IMG/VR virus record: IMGVR_UViG_3300029319_000002 | Location: 79,110 to 143,109 of that record | Reading direction: 5' to 3' (one strand) | Source: a virus | Length of the DNA stretch: 64,000 nucleotides | Shown: piece after piece, positions 54,401-61,610 of the stretch | How the letters are laid out: every line of letters starts with the position of its first letter | Numbering within the stretch: the stretch's first letter is position 1 | Made by a program: the position numbers and the translations under genes | Notes under the pieces: model-generated | What the model was told of the DNA's origin: nothing | The model's input: the letters and a program-made list of their open reading frames with translations, nothing else | Databases searched by the model: none

Positions 54401-54903
54401 TTAAATATGGGGACAATTTTTTAACTAAGATTGAACTTGAATCTTTAAAAAAAGTAATGCCTGAATTGACTTATGTTCTAGAACATTATTCATGTGAATG
54501 TGCTGATGCTTTACATAATTTTCAGTTTGTTCATTATATTATAAAAAATGGTAAAGTCGTTTCCCCACATTTTCCACTATTCAAAGATCTTTTTTTAGAC
54601 AAGTTGGATAGTAAAATATGTCAGAGGATGAGAGTATGTGTAACTGCTAATACTCCTGTAGTTATGGAAAACGGATATCATAAAGACTGGTATGATTCAA
54701 GAGAAAATGATACAATGAATGCTGCTATTTTTTACTTTAATACTTGTGATGGTTACACTGCGATCAAAACAAAAAAGGGTAAAATTAAAAAAATAAAATC
54801 GGTAGAAAATAGGATTGGCATTTTTCCTGCACACTGGTTACACACAGGGACAACCACAACTAATACTCCAATCAGAAGTATATTGAATATTGTATATCAA
54901 TAA
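54397..54903 (+). CDS. 2OG-Fe(II) oxygenase-like protein
   Basis: This 168-residue protein has a likely HxD pair H95/D97 (NGYHKDWYD), a distal histidine in FPAHWLHTGTT (H146 or H149) and R160 (PIRSILNIVY). AAIFYFNTCDGYT lies between, as in phage-type prolyl-4-hydroxylase folds. It is short and lacks a conventional N-terminal domain. Substrate unknown. It is the second oxygenase in the window and differs from the first in its motifs. Confidence 0.7.
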   Translation: MIKYGDNFLTKIELESLKKVMPELTYVLEHYSCECADALHNFQFVHYIIKNGKVVSPHFPLFKDLFLDKLDSKICQRMRVCVTANTPVVMENGYHKDWYDSRENDTMNAAIFYFNTCDGYTAIKTKKGKIKKIKSVENRIGIFPAHWLHTGTTTTNTPIRSILNIVYQ

Positions 54904-54906
54904 ATA
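54899..54906 (+). promoter_or_regulatory. Late promoter element before the secreted protein
   Basis: AATAAATA overlaps the stop of the oxygenase gene and lies 24 bases before the ATG at 54931. Confidence 0.45.
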
Positions 54907-54930
54907 TCATCACTGTTATTTTTAATTATC

Positions 54931-55200
54931 ATGAAATCCTTAGCACTTGCAATCGCATCATTGTTGATTGCTGCTCCAGCAATGGCACATCCTAGATCTC
55001 CTAGAACTAACTGGACTTATTCTTATCCAGAAAAAGATGTAATGGTTAGGAGGGATTGGAGACGTTGTGAGAAAATTAAATACATTACCAAATATGATAA
55101 GCATGGATGGTATACTGAAAGAAAGGTGACTCCACTGAGATCCTGCTGGAAGCATAGCCATCATCATCGTAAACCTCAAGTTAAAGTGATTATTAAATAA
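54931..55200 (+). CDS. Small secreted/periplasmic basic protein
   Basis: This 89-residue protein has a classical signal peptide, MKSLALAIASLLIAAPAMA, with cleavage after Ala19. The mature part is basic and His/Trp-rich (RRDWRRCEKIKYI, SCWKHSHHHRK) with two cysteines about 25 residues apart that could form a disulfide. It has its own late promoter. An envelope role during late infection is inferred. It touches the gp62 start by one base. Confidence 0.65.
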   Translation: MKSLALAIASLLIAAPAMAHPRSPRTNWTYSYPEKDVMVRRDWRRCEKIKYITKYDKHGWYTERKVTPLRSCWKHSHHHRKPQVKVIIK

Positions 55201-55571
55201 TGGAACTTAAAGACTGGTTGAATTCGATCAACTTTACCAAGGAAGATCTTTCGGAGGATATCAAACAATATGCTCCCTTCGTAATTAATAAATGTATGTC
55301 TGGTCACATCGATACTGTGATGTATGCAAATGAGATGAATATGGCACATCATCTCAGTAAGGACATGCAATATCAGTTTTTTATAAATATCGTTAGGAAA
55401 CGGAAACGGTTTGCACCTTGGCTCCGTAAAAACAGTATCGAAGATATTTCTGTAGTACAAAAATATTATGGGTATAGTTTTGAAAAAGCACAACAAGCAC
55501 TCAAGATCCTTTCAAAAGAACAAATTGATTACATAAAGAAAAAGTTTGACCTTGGGGGTAAAAGTAAATGA
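55200..55571 (+). CDS. gp62: Clamp loader small subunit gp62
   Basis: This 123-residue protein lies directly before regA, as in T4. YAPFVINKCMSGHIDTVMYA, NEMNMAHHLSKDMQYQFF and RKRKRFAPWLRK are characteristic. It is shorter than T4 gp62 (187 residues), as usual in cyanophages. It forms the 4:1 clamp loader with gp44, from which it is separated here by six inserted or accessory genes. It overlaps regA by ATGA. Confidence 0.9.
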   Translation: MELKDWLNSINFTKEDLSEDIKQYAPFVINKCMSGHIDTVMYANEMNMAHHLSKDMQYQFFINIVRKRKRFAPWLRKNSIEDISVVQKYYGYSFEKAQQALKILSKEQIDYIKKKFDLGGKSK

Positions 55572-55999
55572 TCACAAAGGAACCTGAAGTGAATTGGACA
55601 CCTGACCAAATGGTTGAGATTGTCCTGAATGAACCAGATGATTTTTTAAAGGTTCGTGAGACACTTACTCGTATCGGAGTTGCTTCTAGAAAAGAGAAGA
55701 AACTCTACCAGTCTTGTCATATTCTCCATAAACAGGGACGATATTTTATCGTTCACTTTAAAGAGTTGTTTGCACTTGATGGAAAGTATGCAAATATAAC
55801 TCAGAATGATGTTCAACGAAGAAACAGAATTATCCACCTCTTAGCAGATTGGGGACTTATTGAAGTTAAGACTCCAGATTCTGTAACTGATATTGCTCCA
55901 TTGAATCAAATCAAAGTTATCTCATTTAAAGATAAGAGTGATTGGACACTTGAAGCAAAATATAACATTGGTAAGAAAAAGAACACTCCTGATGAATAA
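55568..55999 (+). CDS. regA: Translational repressor RegA
   Basis: This 143-residue protein matches T4 RegA (122 residues): ETLTRIGVASRKEKKLYQSC, HILHKQGRYFIVHFKELFAL and RRNRIIHLLADWGLIE. RegA binds AU-rich start regions of early mRNAs, including genes 44 and 45 in T4. Candidate sites here are at the gp45 and gp44 starts. It closes the 45-44-62-regA run and is followed by a terminator. Confidence 0.93.
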   Translation: MITKEPEVNWTPDQMVEIVLNEPDDFLKVRETLTRIGVASRKEKKLYQSCHILHKQGRYFIVHFKELFALDGKYANITQNDVQRRNRIIHLLADWGLIEVKTPDSVTDIAPLNQIKVISFKDKSDWTLEAKYNIGKKKNTPDE

Positions 56000-56002
56000 A
56001 TA
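55996..56002 (+). promoter_or_regulatory. Late promoter-like element after regA
   Basis: ATAAATA overlaps the regA stop. It is followed by TTTCGT seven to fourteen bases on, a context shared with the element at 57942. The terminator at 56056 lies about 50 bases downstream, so any late transcript from here would be very short. Confidence 0.35.
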
Positions 56003-56055
56003 GTTTCGTGCCCATTTCGTGCGGCACACGCTACAAAGGGAATATACGCTACACT

Positions 56056-56090
56056 GACCCCTTGACAGGGGTCTTTTTTTATGATATTAT
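56056..56090 (+). terminator. Terminator whose loop is the -35 of the next promoter
   Basis: The stem GACCCC/GGGGTC (56056-56061 and 56068-56073) is followed by seven T. The six-base loop is exactly TTGACA (56062-56067). A 17-base spacer then leads to TATTAT (56085-56090), a good -10. Termination of the regA operon and initiation of the next transcript thus share the same DNA. Confidence 0.75.
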
Positions 56091-56167
56091 TTTCATATCG
56101 ACCACAACCCATAAACACGGTCGATAGTTCAAAAAACTTAAATTTAGCAAAAACACAGGAGGCTAAA

Positions 56168-57325
56168 ATGTCATTTAAGGAATTACTTCGTGTCTACGAA
56201 TGTTATGAAAACAAAGTAGATGAGAAGACAAAAGAGTATTTACAAGGTTTTGGAACCGTAGATAACGCTCCAGAGGGTCTTCCTTTAATGGAAGACGTAG
56301 TTGAAAAGTACAACTCTGGGGAAATTGCTGAGGGATCCACCGTCATATGTTCTGGTAGAGTTGGTGATCTCTGGAGTGATCCTACTTACAATCGTATTGA
56401 TGAACTTCGATATGGTAATCAGAAACGTCACATTGAAAATCGTAAGGGATTCTCGCATGACGCAGCGGATACTCTGTCTGCATATTGCCGACCCGAACTG
56501 AGGGTAGTATTGACTAAGGGAAACAACCGTGCATCTAAGAGATATGCTTGTGGACGTAACCCTGAAGACAGAGTTGTTATCTCTCTGAAGCTTCATCGTA
56601 AAAACATCTCATATGCAGAGATGATTCGTATTGAATCTCTTGATCATAATACAGATTGTAACTATCGCACCAATCAAAGTGGTGATGATAAATTTAAATC
56701 TGCTTATTATGCAAATGAAACTTGGGCAGTAGAGTTGTTTGAGTATCTTAAACCATTCAACATCGGTATTGCTGGAACTCTTGATGGTGCTGAATTTGTA
56801 TGCCCATCACACACTTATATGACCACAGCAAGGAAACTTGCTGGAGAAGAATACACTTCAAAGTATCTTACTGCATTTACCAAGTGGAAGTGTGCTAAAG
56901 AGGTGCAAGGAAATGCAACTGTTGCGGGTTCTCTTTTCCTGAAAACCTTTCATGAGTATATTGATTGGATTGATAAAAAGAATCAAATTGATTCTTTCTC
57001 TTTGATGATGAAGTGGTATTTTATTGATTATGGTCCCACCCATCAATTAGTGAACCCAAAAGCAAGAAGTCTGAAACAATCTGATATTGTTGAGGGTAAT
57101 GGTATCATTAAAGGAAATGAACCATTTGTTGCTCGTTTTGTAAATCTCTATAATAGTTTTTGTGATCGGGAATCTTCTTATGGTCGAATGGTCATCAAGG
57201 GAACTCACAAAACTGCTATTCCATTTGAGGGTTCTGATAGCACTGCTTGGAATAAATTTCTTGCAGGAGCTGCCCCGATAATGAAACCAGTATTGGGACA
57301 ACTTGCCGAGAACAAGTTTTTCTGA
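56168..57325 (+). CDS. Conserved protein with possible ParB/Srx-like core
   Basis: This 385-residue protein starts at ATG 56168 behind a strong AGGAGG site. LPLMEDVVEKYNSGEIAEGS near residue 38 and ELRVVLTKGNNRASKRYACG near 115 followed by RVVISLKLH resemble the GxxR-type ParB/sulfiredoxin fold, but I cannot confirm it. The C-terminal half (MTTARKLAGEEYTSKYLTAF, FLKTFHEYIDWIDKK) is helical. No T4 homologue is recognised. It has its own promoter and terminator, so it is an independent early or middle unit. Confidence 0.6.
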   Translation: MSFKELLRVYECYENKVDEKTKEYLQGFGTVDNAPEGLPLMEDVVEKYNSGEIAEGSTVICSGRVGDLWSDPTYNRIDELRYGNQKRHIENRKGFSHDAADTLSAYCRPELRVVLTKGNNRASKRYACGRNPEDRVVISLKLHRKNISYAEMIRIESLDHNTDCNYRTNQSGDDKFKSAYYANETWAVELFEYLKPFNIGIAGTLDGAEFVCPSHTYMTTARKLAGEEYTSKYLTAFTKWKCAKEVQGNATVAGSLFLKTFHEYIDWIDKKNQIDSFSLMMKWYFIDYGPTHQLVNPKARSLKQSDIVEGNGIIKGNEPFVARFVNLYNSFCDRESSYGRMVIKGTHKTAIPFEGSDSTAWNKFLAGAAPIMKPVLGQLAENKFF

Positions 57326-57342
57326 TAACCGAATAAAAATGT

Positions 57343-57366
57343 AGGGGTGGCAACACCCCCTTTTTT
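57343..57366 (+). terminator. Rho-independent terminator
   Basis: GGGGTG/CACCCC (57344-57349 and 57354-57359, loop GCAA, a stable tetraloop) is followed by C and six T. Confidence 0.85.
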
Positions 57367-57382
57367 ATGACTTGTGCTAATA

Positions 57383-57388
57383 TATAAT
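57383..57388 (+). promoter_or_regulatory. Promoter -10 for hsp20
   Basis: TATAAT lies 56 bases before the hsp20 ATG, shortly after the terminator. No clear -35 is seen at the expected distance. A ribosome site AAGGAGAAG lies before the ATG. Confidence 0.45.
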
Positions 57389-57444
57389 TATGGTTGCCTT
57401 CGGGGACCACACAATCAAATCTTGCTTTTAAAGGAGAAGTACAA

Positions 57445-57882
57445 ATGCCAATGGACATCACCAGGTATAATGCCGCCAATGTGAATCAGTTGTTTGATCG
57501 CATAAATAGAAACAGTATCGGTATGGATGAATACTTTGATCGTCTGTTTACACTGCACGAAACGACATCAAACTATCCACCATACAACCTAGTTACAGTC
57601 AGCAATGTCGAATCTAGACTGGAACTAGCACTTGCTGGATTCAAAAAGAAACAAGTAAATGTCTACACACAAGACGGTAAACTCTTTGTCGAAGGACAAA
57701 GGGAAGATGGAGAAACCGAAACAGAATACGTCCATCGAGGAGTGGCTCAAAGATCTTTCGTTAGATCATGGACCCTCAGTGACGAAACGGAAGTTAGATC
57801 AGTTAGCTTTGAGGATGGGCTTCTAAGCATTATTCTGGGTAAAATAGTTCCAGAAGCACATAAGAGGAAGGACTGGTTCTGA
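57445..57882 (+). CDS. hsp20: Small heat-shock protein Hsp20
   Basis: This 145-residue protein has the alpha-crystallin domain: NLVTVSNVESRLELALAGFK near residue 45, VNVYTQDGKLFVEGQRE near 70, and VRSWTLSDETEVRSVSFEDG with LLSIILGKIVPE near 115-135. HRGVAQRSFVRSWTL is typical of the family. Hsp20 is a conserved gene of T4-like cyanophages, thought to hold phage or host proteins during infection. ATG at 57445 follows a strong AAGGAGAAG site; an upstream in-frame start is not needed. Confidence 0.92.
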   Translation: MPMDITRYNAANVNQLFDRINRNSIGMDEYFDRLFTLHETTSNYPPYNLVTVSNVESRLELALAGFKKKQVNVYTQDGKLFVEGQREDGETETEYVHRGVAQRSFVRSWTLSDETEVRSVSFEDGLLSIILGKIVPEAHKRKDWF

Positions 57883-57917
57883 TTTCCTGACTAAATTATG
57901 CCGCCGTTGCTACAAAA

Positions 57918-57948
57918 GTGTATCATAGTGATACATAATTGATAAATA
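57918..57948 (+). promoter_or_regulatory. Hairpin and late promoter before a tiny gene
   Basis: TGTATCA/TGATACA (57919-57935, loop TAG) is a perfect 7-bp stem. GATAAATA (57941-57948) follows six bases later and lies 25 bases before the 27-residue gene, which has a GGAGGA ribosome site. Confidence 0.5.
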
Positions 57949-57973
57949 ATTTCGTACTTATGGAGGACGACTT

Positions 57974-58057
57974 ATGAATCTTACAGCCGCCACTCTTACA
58001 ATTGGGACCGCAATGACTCTTTTTTTCAATGGGGTCCTTGGGAGCGCATTCCCCTAA
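57974..58057 (+). CDS. Tiny membrane peptide (27 residues)
   Basis: MNLTAATLTIGTAMTLFFNG followed by VLGSAFP. It is one short hydrophobic helix. Support comes from a good ribosome site (GGAGGA, seven bases before the ATG) and a late promoter. It is not recognised. Confidence 0.4.
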   Translation: MNLTAATLTIGTAMTLFFNGVLGSAFP

Positions 58058-58099
58058 TGGTCCCCCTAGTATAGAGACCTTTTATTTTACGACACTATA

Positions 58100-58201
58100 A
58101 TGGCACTATTCGCACTCTTCTCAGCACTTACCGCAACAGCAATTTTAGCATACAAACTAACACCAAAATCAGAAGAAGAAGAATTATTTCTTCCTTATTG
58201 A
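58100..58201 (+). CDS. Tiny membrane peptide (33 residues)
   Basis: MALFALFSALTATAILAYKL is a single hydrophobic helix followed by an acidic tail (TPKSEEEELFLPY). The layout is that of small inner-membrane peptides. There is no ribosome site; a TATAAT overlaps the ATG. Coding status is moderate. Confidence 0.4.
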   Translation: MALFALFSALTATAILAYKLTPKSEEEELFLPY

Positions 58202-58230
58202 ATAAATAAAACTGAATATCGTCGCTGCAC

Positions 58231-58270
58231 GGGGGAGACTGGCAAAATCCAGTCATCCCCCCATTTTTTT
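58231..58270 (+). terminator. Rho-independent terminator
   Basis: GGGGGAGACTGG pairs with CCAGTC-A-TCCCCC (58231-58242 and 58249-58261, one bulged A), followed by A and seven T. The -35 of the next promoter starts four bases later. Confidence 0.88.
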
Positions 58271-58273
58271 GTA

Positions 58274-58302
58274 TTGACAACAATGACTTCCTAAATTATA
58301 AT
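58274..58302 (+). promoter_or_regulatory. Consensus sigma70 promoter for the Sm-like/gp43 unit
   Basis: TTGACA (58274-58279), a 17-base spacer and TATAAT (58297-58302) match the bacterial consensus exactly. The first gene starts 22 bases after the -10, leaving a leader of about 16 bases without a ribosome site. Confidence 0.85.
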
Positions 58303-58324
58303 GTAATCATACATTATACTTACT

Positions 58325-58597
58325 ATGGTACAAGTTATACTTTTGAAAAATGACGTTGTACTAATTTCTGAGATTGAAGAAGTTGGTGCAGATATTGGTG
58401 AACCGGATTGTCTTTTGAAGAATCCATACCAAATTTTGGGAAAACATGAGACGGATGCTCCACCTGAAGACCGGTTTGTAAAGTGGATGGATGAGTACAC
58501 TGACTCTGGAAAATTCATGCTAAGATCAGATGATGTTCTGACCTTTATGGAACCGAACAGCAAACTGGTTGATCACTACAAAACCCTTACGAAATGA
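58325..58597 (+). CDS. Sm-like (Lsm/Hfq-fold) phage protein 3
   Basis: This 90-residue protein begins VQVILLKNDVVLISEIEEVG with LLKNPYQIL as the next strand, then RFVKWMDEYTDSGKFMLRSD and NSKLVDHYKTL. The order of elements matches the Sm-like proteins at 40228 and 54107. It is transcribed first from a consensus promoter and its stop overlaps the gp43 start (ATGA), so it may influence polymerase expression as well as bind RNA; both roles are inferred. Confidence 0.62.
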   Translation: MVQVILLKNDVVLISEIEEVGADIGEPDCLLKNPYQILGKHETDAPPEDRFVKWMDEYTDSGKFMLRSDDVLTFMEPNSKLVDHYKTLTK

Positions 58598-61101
58598 GTC
58601 AGAGATTTTATACTAACGTCCAAATGGTCGGCAATCAAATGCTGGTCCGTGGTTATGAGAACGGTAGAACGTTCATTAATCGTGAAAACTTTCAACCAAC
58701 ATTGTATGTTCCATCAAAGAAAAAAAGTAAGTATAAAACTCTCTCCGGTGATCCTGTAGAACCTGTAAAACCAGGATCAATTAAAGAAACCCGTGATTTC
58801 ATCAAGAAGTATGATGGACTTGACGGGTTTGAAATCTTTGGTCAAGAAAAATTTATATATCAATATATCTCTGATATGTATCCTGAGGATAATATTGAGT
58901 TCGATATGTCCAAGATTGATGTAATTACAATTGATATTGAGGTTGCATCTGAGCAAGGATTCCCTGATATTTTCAGTGTTGCAGAGGAGATTCTGCTAAT
59001 TACTATTCAGAATTACAATACAAAAGATATTATTACTTGGGCTTGTCGTGGTCCTTTCAATAATAAGCAGAGTAATGTAAAGTATCGTCAGTTTTCTGAT
59101 GAGAAGACGATGCTTAATGATTTCATTCACTGGTGGATGGAACATACTCCTGACGTTGTGACGGGATGGAATTGTGAAGGATATGATATTCCTTATATTG
59201 TCCGTCGTATGGATCGTGTTCTTGGTGAAAAGTTGATGAGAAGACTATCACCATGGGGTCTTGTTACTGAACGTGAAGATGAGTTTCAAGGCAGAAAAAC
59301 TATTAATTGTGATATTGGTGGTGTTGCTGTACTGGACTATATGCGACTGTATAAATGGAGTCCTGGCACACCCAATCAAGAATCGTTTCGACTTGATTAT
59401 ATTGCACAGCAAGAACTTGGTCAGCAAAAGTTAGACCACAGTGAGTTCGATACATTCAAGGATTTTTACACTCACGGTTGGCAGAAATTTGTTGAATACA
59501 ACATAATTGACGTGGAATTGGTTGACAAATTTGAAGATAAACTTAAATTAATTGAACTTGCCCTCACTATGGCCTATGATGCTAAAGTGAACTATCAGGA
59601 TATTTTCTTCCAAGTTCGACTATGGGATTGTATTATTTACAACGATCTCAAGAAACGTAATATCGTTATTCCTCCCAAAAAGGGCAGTAAGAAAAATGAA
59701 AAGTATGCAGGAGCCTACGTTAAAGAACCGATTCCGGGAAAGTATGATTGGGTTGTCAGTTTTGACCTCAATAGCCTTTATCCTCACCTTATCATGCAAT
59801 ATAATATCTCTCCAGAAACCCTCTTGGAAGAGCGGCATCCAACAGCCACAGTTGACAAAATACTTGCTGAACAAGTGACTTTTGAAATGTATAAAGATTA
59901 TGCTGTTTGTGCCAATGGTGCAATGTACCGCAAGGATCATCAAGGGTTTTTGCCTGAACTAATGCAAAAATACTACAATCAACGTGTAGTATTCAAGAAG
60001 AGAATGATTGCCGCCAAGAAAGAATACCAAAAGACACCAACAAAGGCACTTGAAAAAGAGATTGCCCGTTGTAATAATATTCAGATGGCAAAGAAGATTT
60101 CTCTAAACTCTGCTTATGGTGCTATTGGTAATCAATACTTCAGGTATTACAAACTAGCAAACGCAGAAGCAATTACTTTATCTGGGCAAGTTTCAATTCG
60201 TTGGATTGAAATGAAAATGAATCAGTATCTAAATAAACTATTGCAAACGGGGGAGGTTGATTATGTCATCGCTAGCGATACCGACTCAATCTATCTTAAT
60301 CTTGGACCTCTTGTTGATAAATTTTTTGCTAATCAGTCTGGCGATAAAGCAAAGATTGTTGGAATACTTGATAAGATCTGTGAAGACAAGTTGGAACCAT
60401 TCATCGAACAATCTTATCAGGATCTTGCGGATTATGTTTCGGCGTATGAACAGAAAATGAGTATGAAACGTGAGAATATTGCGGATCGTGGCATTTGGAC
60501 TGCTAAGAAACGTTATATTCTCAACGTATGGGATAGTGAAGGTGTTCGTTATGAAGAACCTAAATTGAAGATTATGGGTATCGAAGCAGTTAAGTCTTCT
60601 ACTCCTGCTCCTTGTCGTACAAAGATTAAGGAAGCACTCAAACTCACAATGAGTGGCACTGAAGATGAAATGATTGACTTTATTGCTGACTTCCGCAAAG
60701 AGTTCAAAAAACTTCCACCTGAAGATATTGCTTTTCCTCGTTCAGTGAGTAATGTAACAAAGTATAAGAGTGTGAACTCTATCTATGATAAGGGAACTCC
60801 TATTCATGCACGGGGAGCACTACTATTCAATCATCACATCAAACGGTTGGGATTGGAAAATAAATATTCACCTATTCAGAATGGTGAGAAGATTAAGTTC
60901 TGTTATCTTAAGATTCCAAATCCTATTCATGAAAATGTGATCTCATTCATCAACACATTCCCTGTGGAAAGTGAACTACAGAAGTTCATTGATCATGATC
61001 TTCAGTTTGAGAAAAGTTTCTTGGACCCCTTGAAAATTATTCTGGGTGTTATAAACTGGCAAGTGGAAAAGCAATCTAGTTTGGAGAGTTTCTTTGCATG
61101 A
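58594..61101 (+). CDS. gp43: DNA polymerase gp43 (family B)
   Basis: This 835-residue replicative polymerase has exonuclease motif DVITIDIEVAS near residue 113 (D and E catalytic), GWNCEGYDIPY near 193, polymerase motif A FDLNSLYPHLIMQYN near 392, motif B KKISLNSAYGAIGNQYFRYY near 505 and motif C ASDTDSIYLN near 560. The C-terminus KQSSLESFFA is a likely clamp-binding peptide for gp45. It is slightly shorter than T4 gp43 (898 residues), as usual in cyanophages. Confidence 0.97.
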   Translation: MSQRFYTNVQMVGNQMLVRGYENGRTFINRENFQPTLYVPSKKKSKYKTLSGDPVEPVKPGSIKETRDFIKKYDGLDGFEIFGQEKFIYQYISDMYPEDNIEFDMSKIDVITIDIEVASEQGFPDIFSVAEEILLITIQNYNTKDIITWACRGPFNNKQSNVKYRQFSDEKTMLNDFIHWWMEHTPDVVTGWNCEGYDIPYIVRRMDRVLGEKLMRRLSPWGLVTEREDEFQGRKTINCDIGGVAVLDYMRLYKWSPGTPNQESFRLDYIAQQELGQQKLDHSEFDTFKDFYTHGWQKFVEYNIIDVELVDKFEDKLKLIELALTMAYDAKVNYQDIFFQVRLWDCIIYNDLKKRNIVIPPKKGSKKNEKYAGAYVKEPIPGKYDWVVSFDLNSLYPHLIMQYNISPETLLEERHPTATVDKILAEQVTFEMYKDYAVCANGAMYRKDHQGFLPELMQKYYNQRVVFKKRMIAAKKEYQKTPTKALEKEIARCNNIQMAKKISLNSAYGAIGNQYFRYYKLANAEAITLSGQVSIRWIEMKMNQYLNKLLQTGEVDYVIASDTDSIYLNLGPLVDKFFANQSGDKAKIVGILDKICEDKLEPFIEQSYQDLADYVSAYEQKMSMKRENIADRGIWTAKKRYILNVWDSEGVRYEEPKLKIMGIEAVKSSTPAPCRTKIKEALKLTMSGTEDEMIDFIADFRKEFKKLPPEDIAFPRSVSNVTKYKSVNSIYDKGTPIHARGALLFNHHIKRLGLENKYSPIQNGEKIKFCYLKIPNPIHENVISFINTFPVESELQKFIDHDLQFEKSFLDPLKIILGVINWQVEKQSSLESFFA

Positions 61102-61247
61102 TATACTTTGTAAGGCAAGTTATGCAAACTCCATGGTGCTTAGGTGTCATGGGGTTCATGCTTGTATTCGTTCCCATACTTGGTATGTGGGCAGTTCATA
61201 AATATGGTTGGCAACATTGGGAACCATTTGATGGCAATGGAAAATGA
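61098..61247 (+). CDS. Small membrane protein (49 residues)
   Basis: It starts within the gp43 stop (ATGA): MIYFVRQVMQTPWCLGVMGF, then a hydrophobic stretch (MLVFVPILGMWAV) and a soluble tail (KYGWQHWEPFDGNGK). One transmembrane helix is predicted by eye. Function unknown. Confidence 0.55.
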   Translation: MIYFVRQVMQTPWCLGVMGFMLVFVPILGMWAVHKYGWQHWEPFDGNGK

Positions 61248-61392
61248 AGATCTAAAAAAAGTTTGGCAGGAAATGGAGGAGATTGAACCCCTTACTCCAA
61301 TCCCTTCAAAAAATAATGCCCAAGATATAATTAAAGCAAAGGTAATGTTTGACTCTGATCCTCCATCTAAACCTTTGTCCAAGTGGAGATGA
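61237..61392 (+). CDS. Small acidic protein (51 residues)
   Basis: MENEDLKKVWQEMEEIEPLT followed by a C-terminal KVMFDSDPPSKPLSKWR. An ATG two codons earlier (61231) is equally possible. It overlaps both neighbours slightly (ATGA type). Not recognised. Confidence 0.5.
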   Translation: MENEDLKKVWQEMEEIEPLTPIPSKNNAQDIIKAKVMFDSDPPSKPLSKWR

Positions 61393-61610
61393 ACTTAATC
61401 CTAAGACCACTTGATAATGTAAATGATCCTGTCTGGAGTGTAATCATTAGTATTATTATTCTCTTAATTGGAGTCGCTTACGTCATTTACTATATACTAA
61501 GTATTGATGAGCAAGAATCCAATGGGAGCAATGATGCCACCGAACAGGAAGAGTTGTTACAACTTCCGAGTGATCGAGATCAACAGAGTCCTGGACGGGG
61601 ACACGATTGA
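61389..61610 (+). CDS. Small membrane protein (73 residues)
   Basis: A single strong transmembrane helix (VWSVIISIIILLIGVAYVIY) at residues 16-38 is followed by a polar, Gln/Glu-rich tail. The tail overlaps the nuclease gene by about 80 to 100 bases, so either the nuclease start is later or the tail is not essential. Confidence 0.5.
   Translation: MNLILRPLDNVNDPVWSVIISIIILLIGVAYVIYYILSIDEQESNGSNDATEQEELLQLPSDRDQQSPGRGHD

Noticed and set aside
56003-56055. Short GC-richer stretch after regA with ACGCTACA twice, considered as a small RNA
   Set aside because: No stable fold or clear promoter-to-terminator unit could be defined beyond the weak late element, and the repeat is only eight bases.
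57898-57942. 14-codon frame after hsp20 (MPPLLQKCIIVIHN)
   Set aside because: It is too short, and its codons form the hairpin at 57918-57936. The GACTAAATTATG in front of it is kept as an observation, but the peptide is not supported.
58096-58101. TATAAT overlapping the start of the 33-residue peptide
   Set aside because: A -10 box at this place would start transcription inside the gene, and there is no -35. It is more likely part of the coding start.
58202-58270. ATAAATA element at 58202 just before a terminator, as a possible source of a short RNA
   Set aside because: The predicted RNA would be only about 55 bases and is almost entirely the terminator hairpin. AT-rich chance matches to ATAAATA are common here, and nothing else supports an RNA gene.
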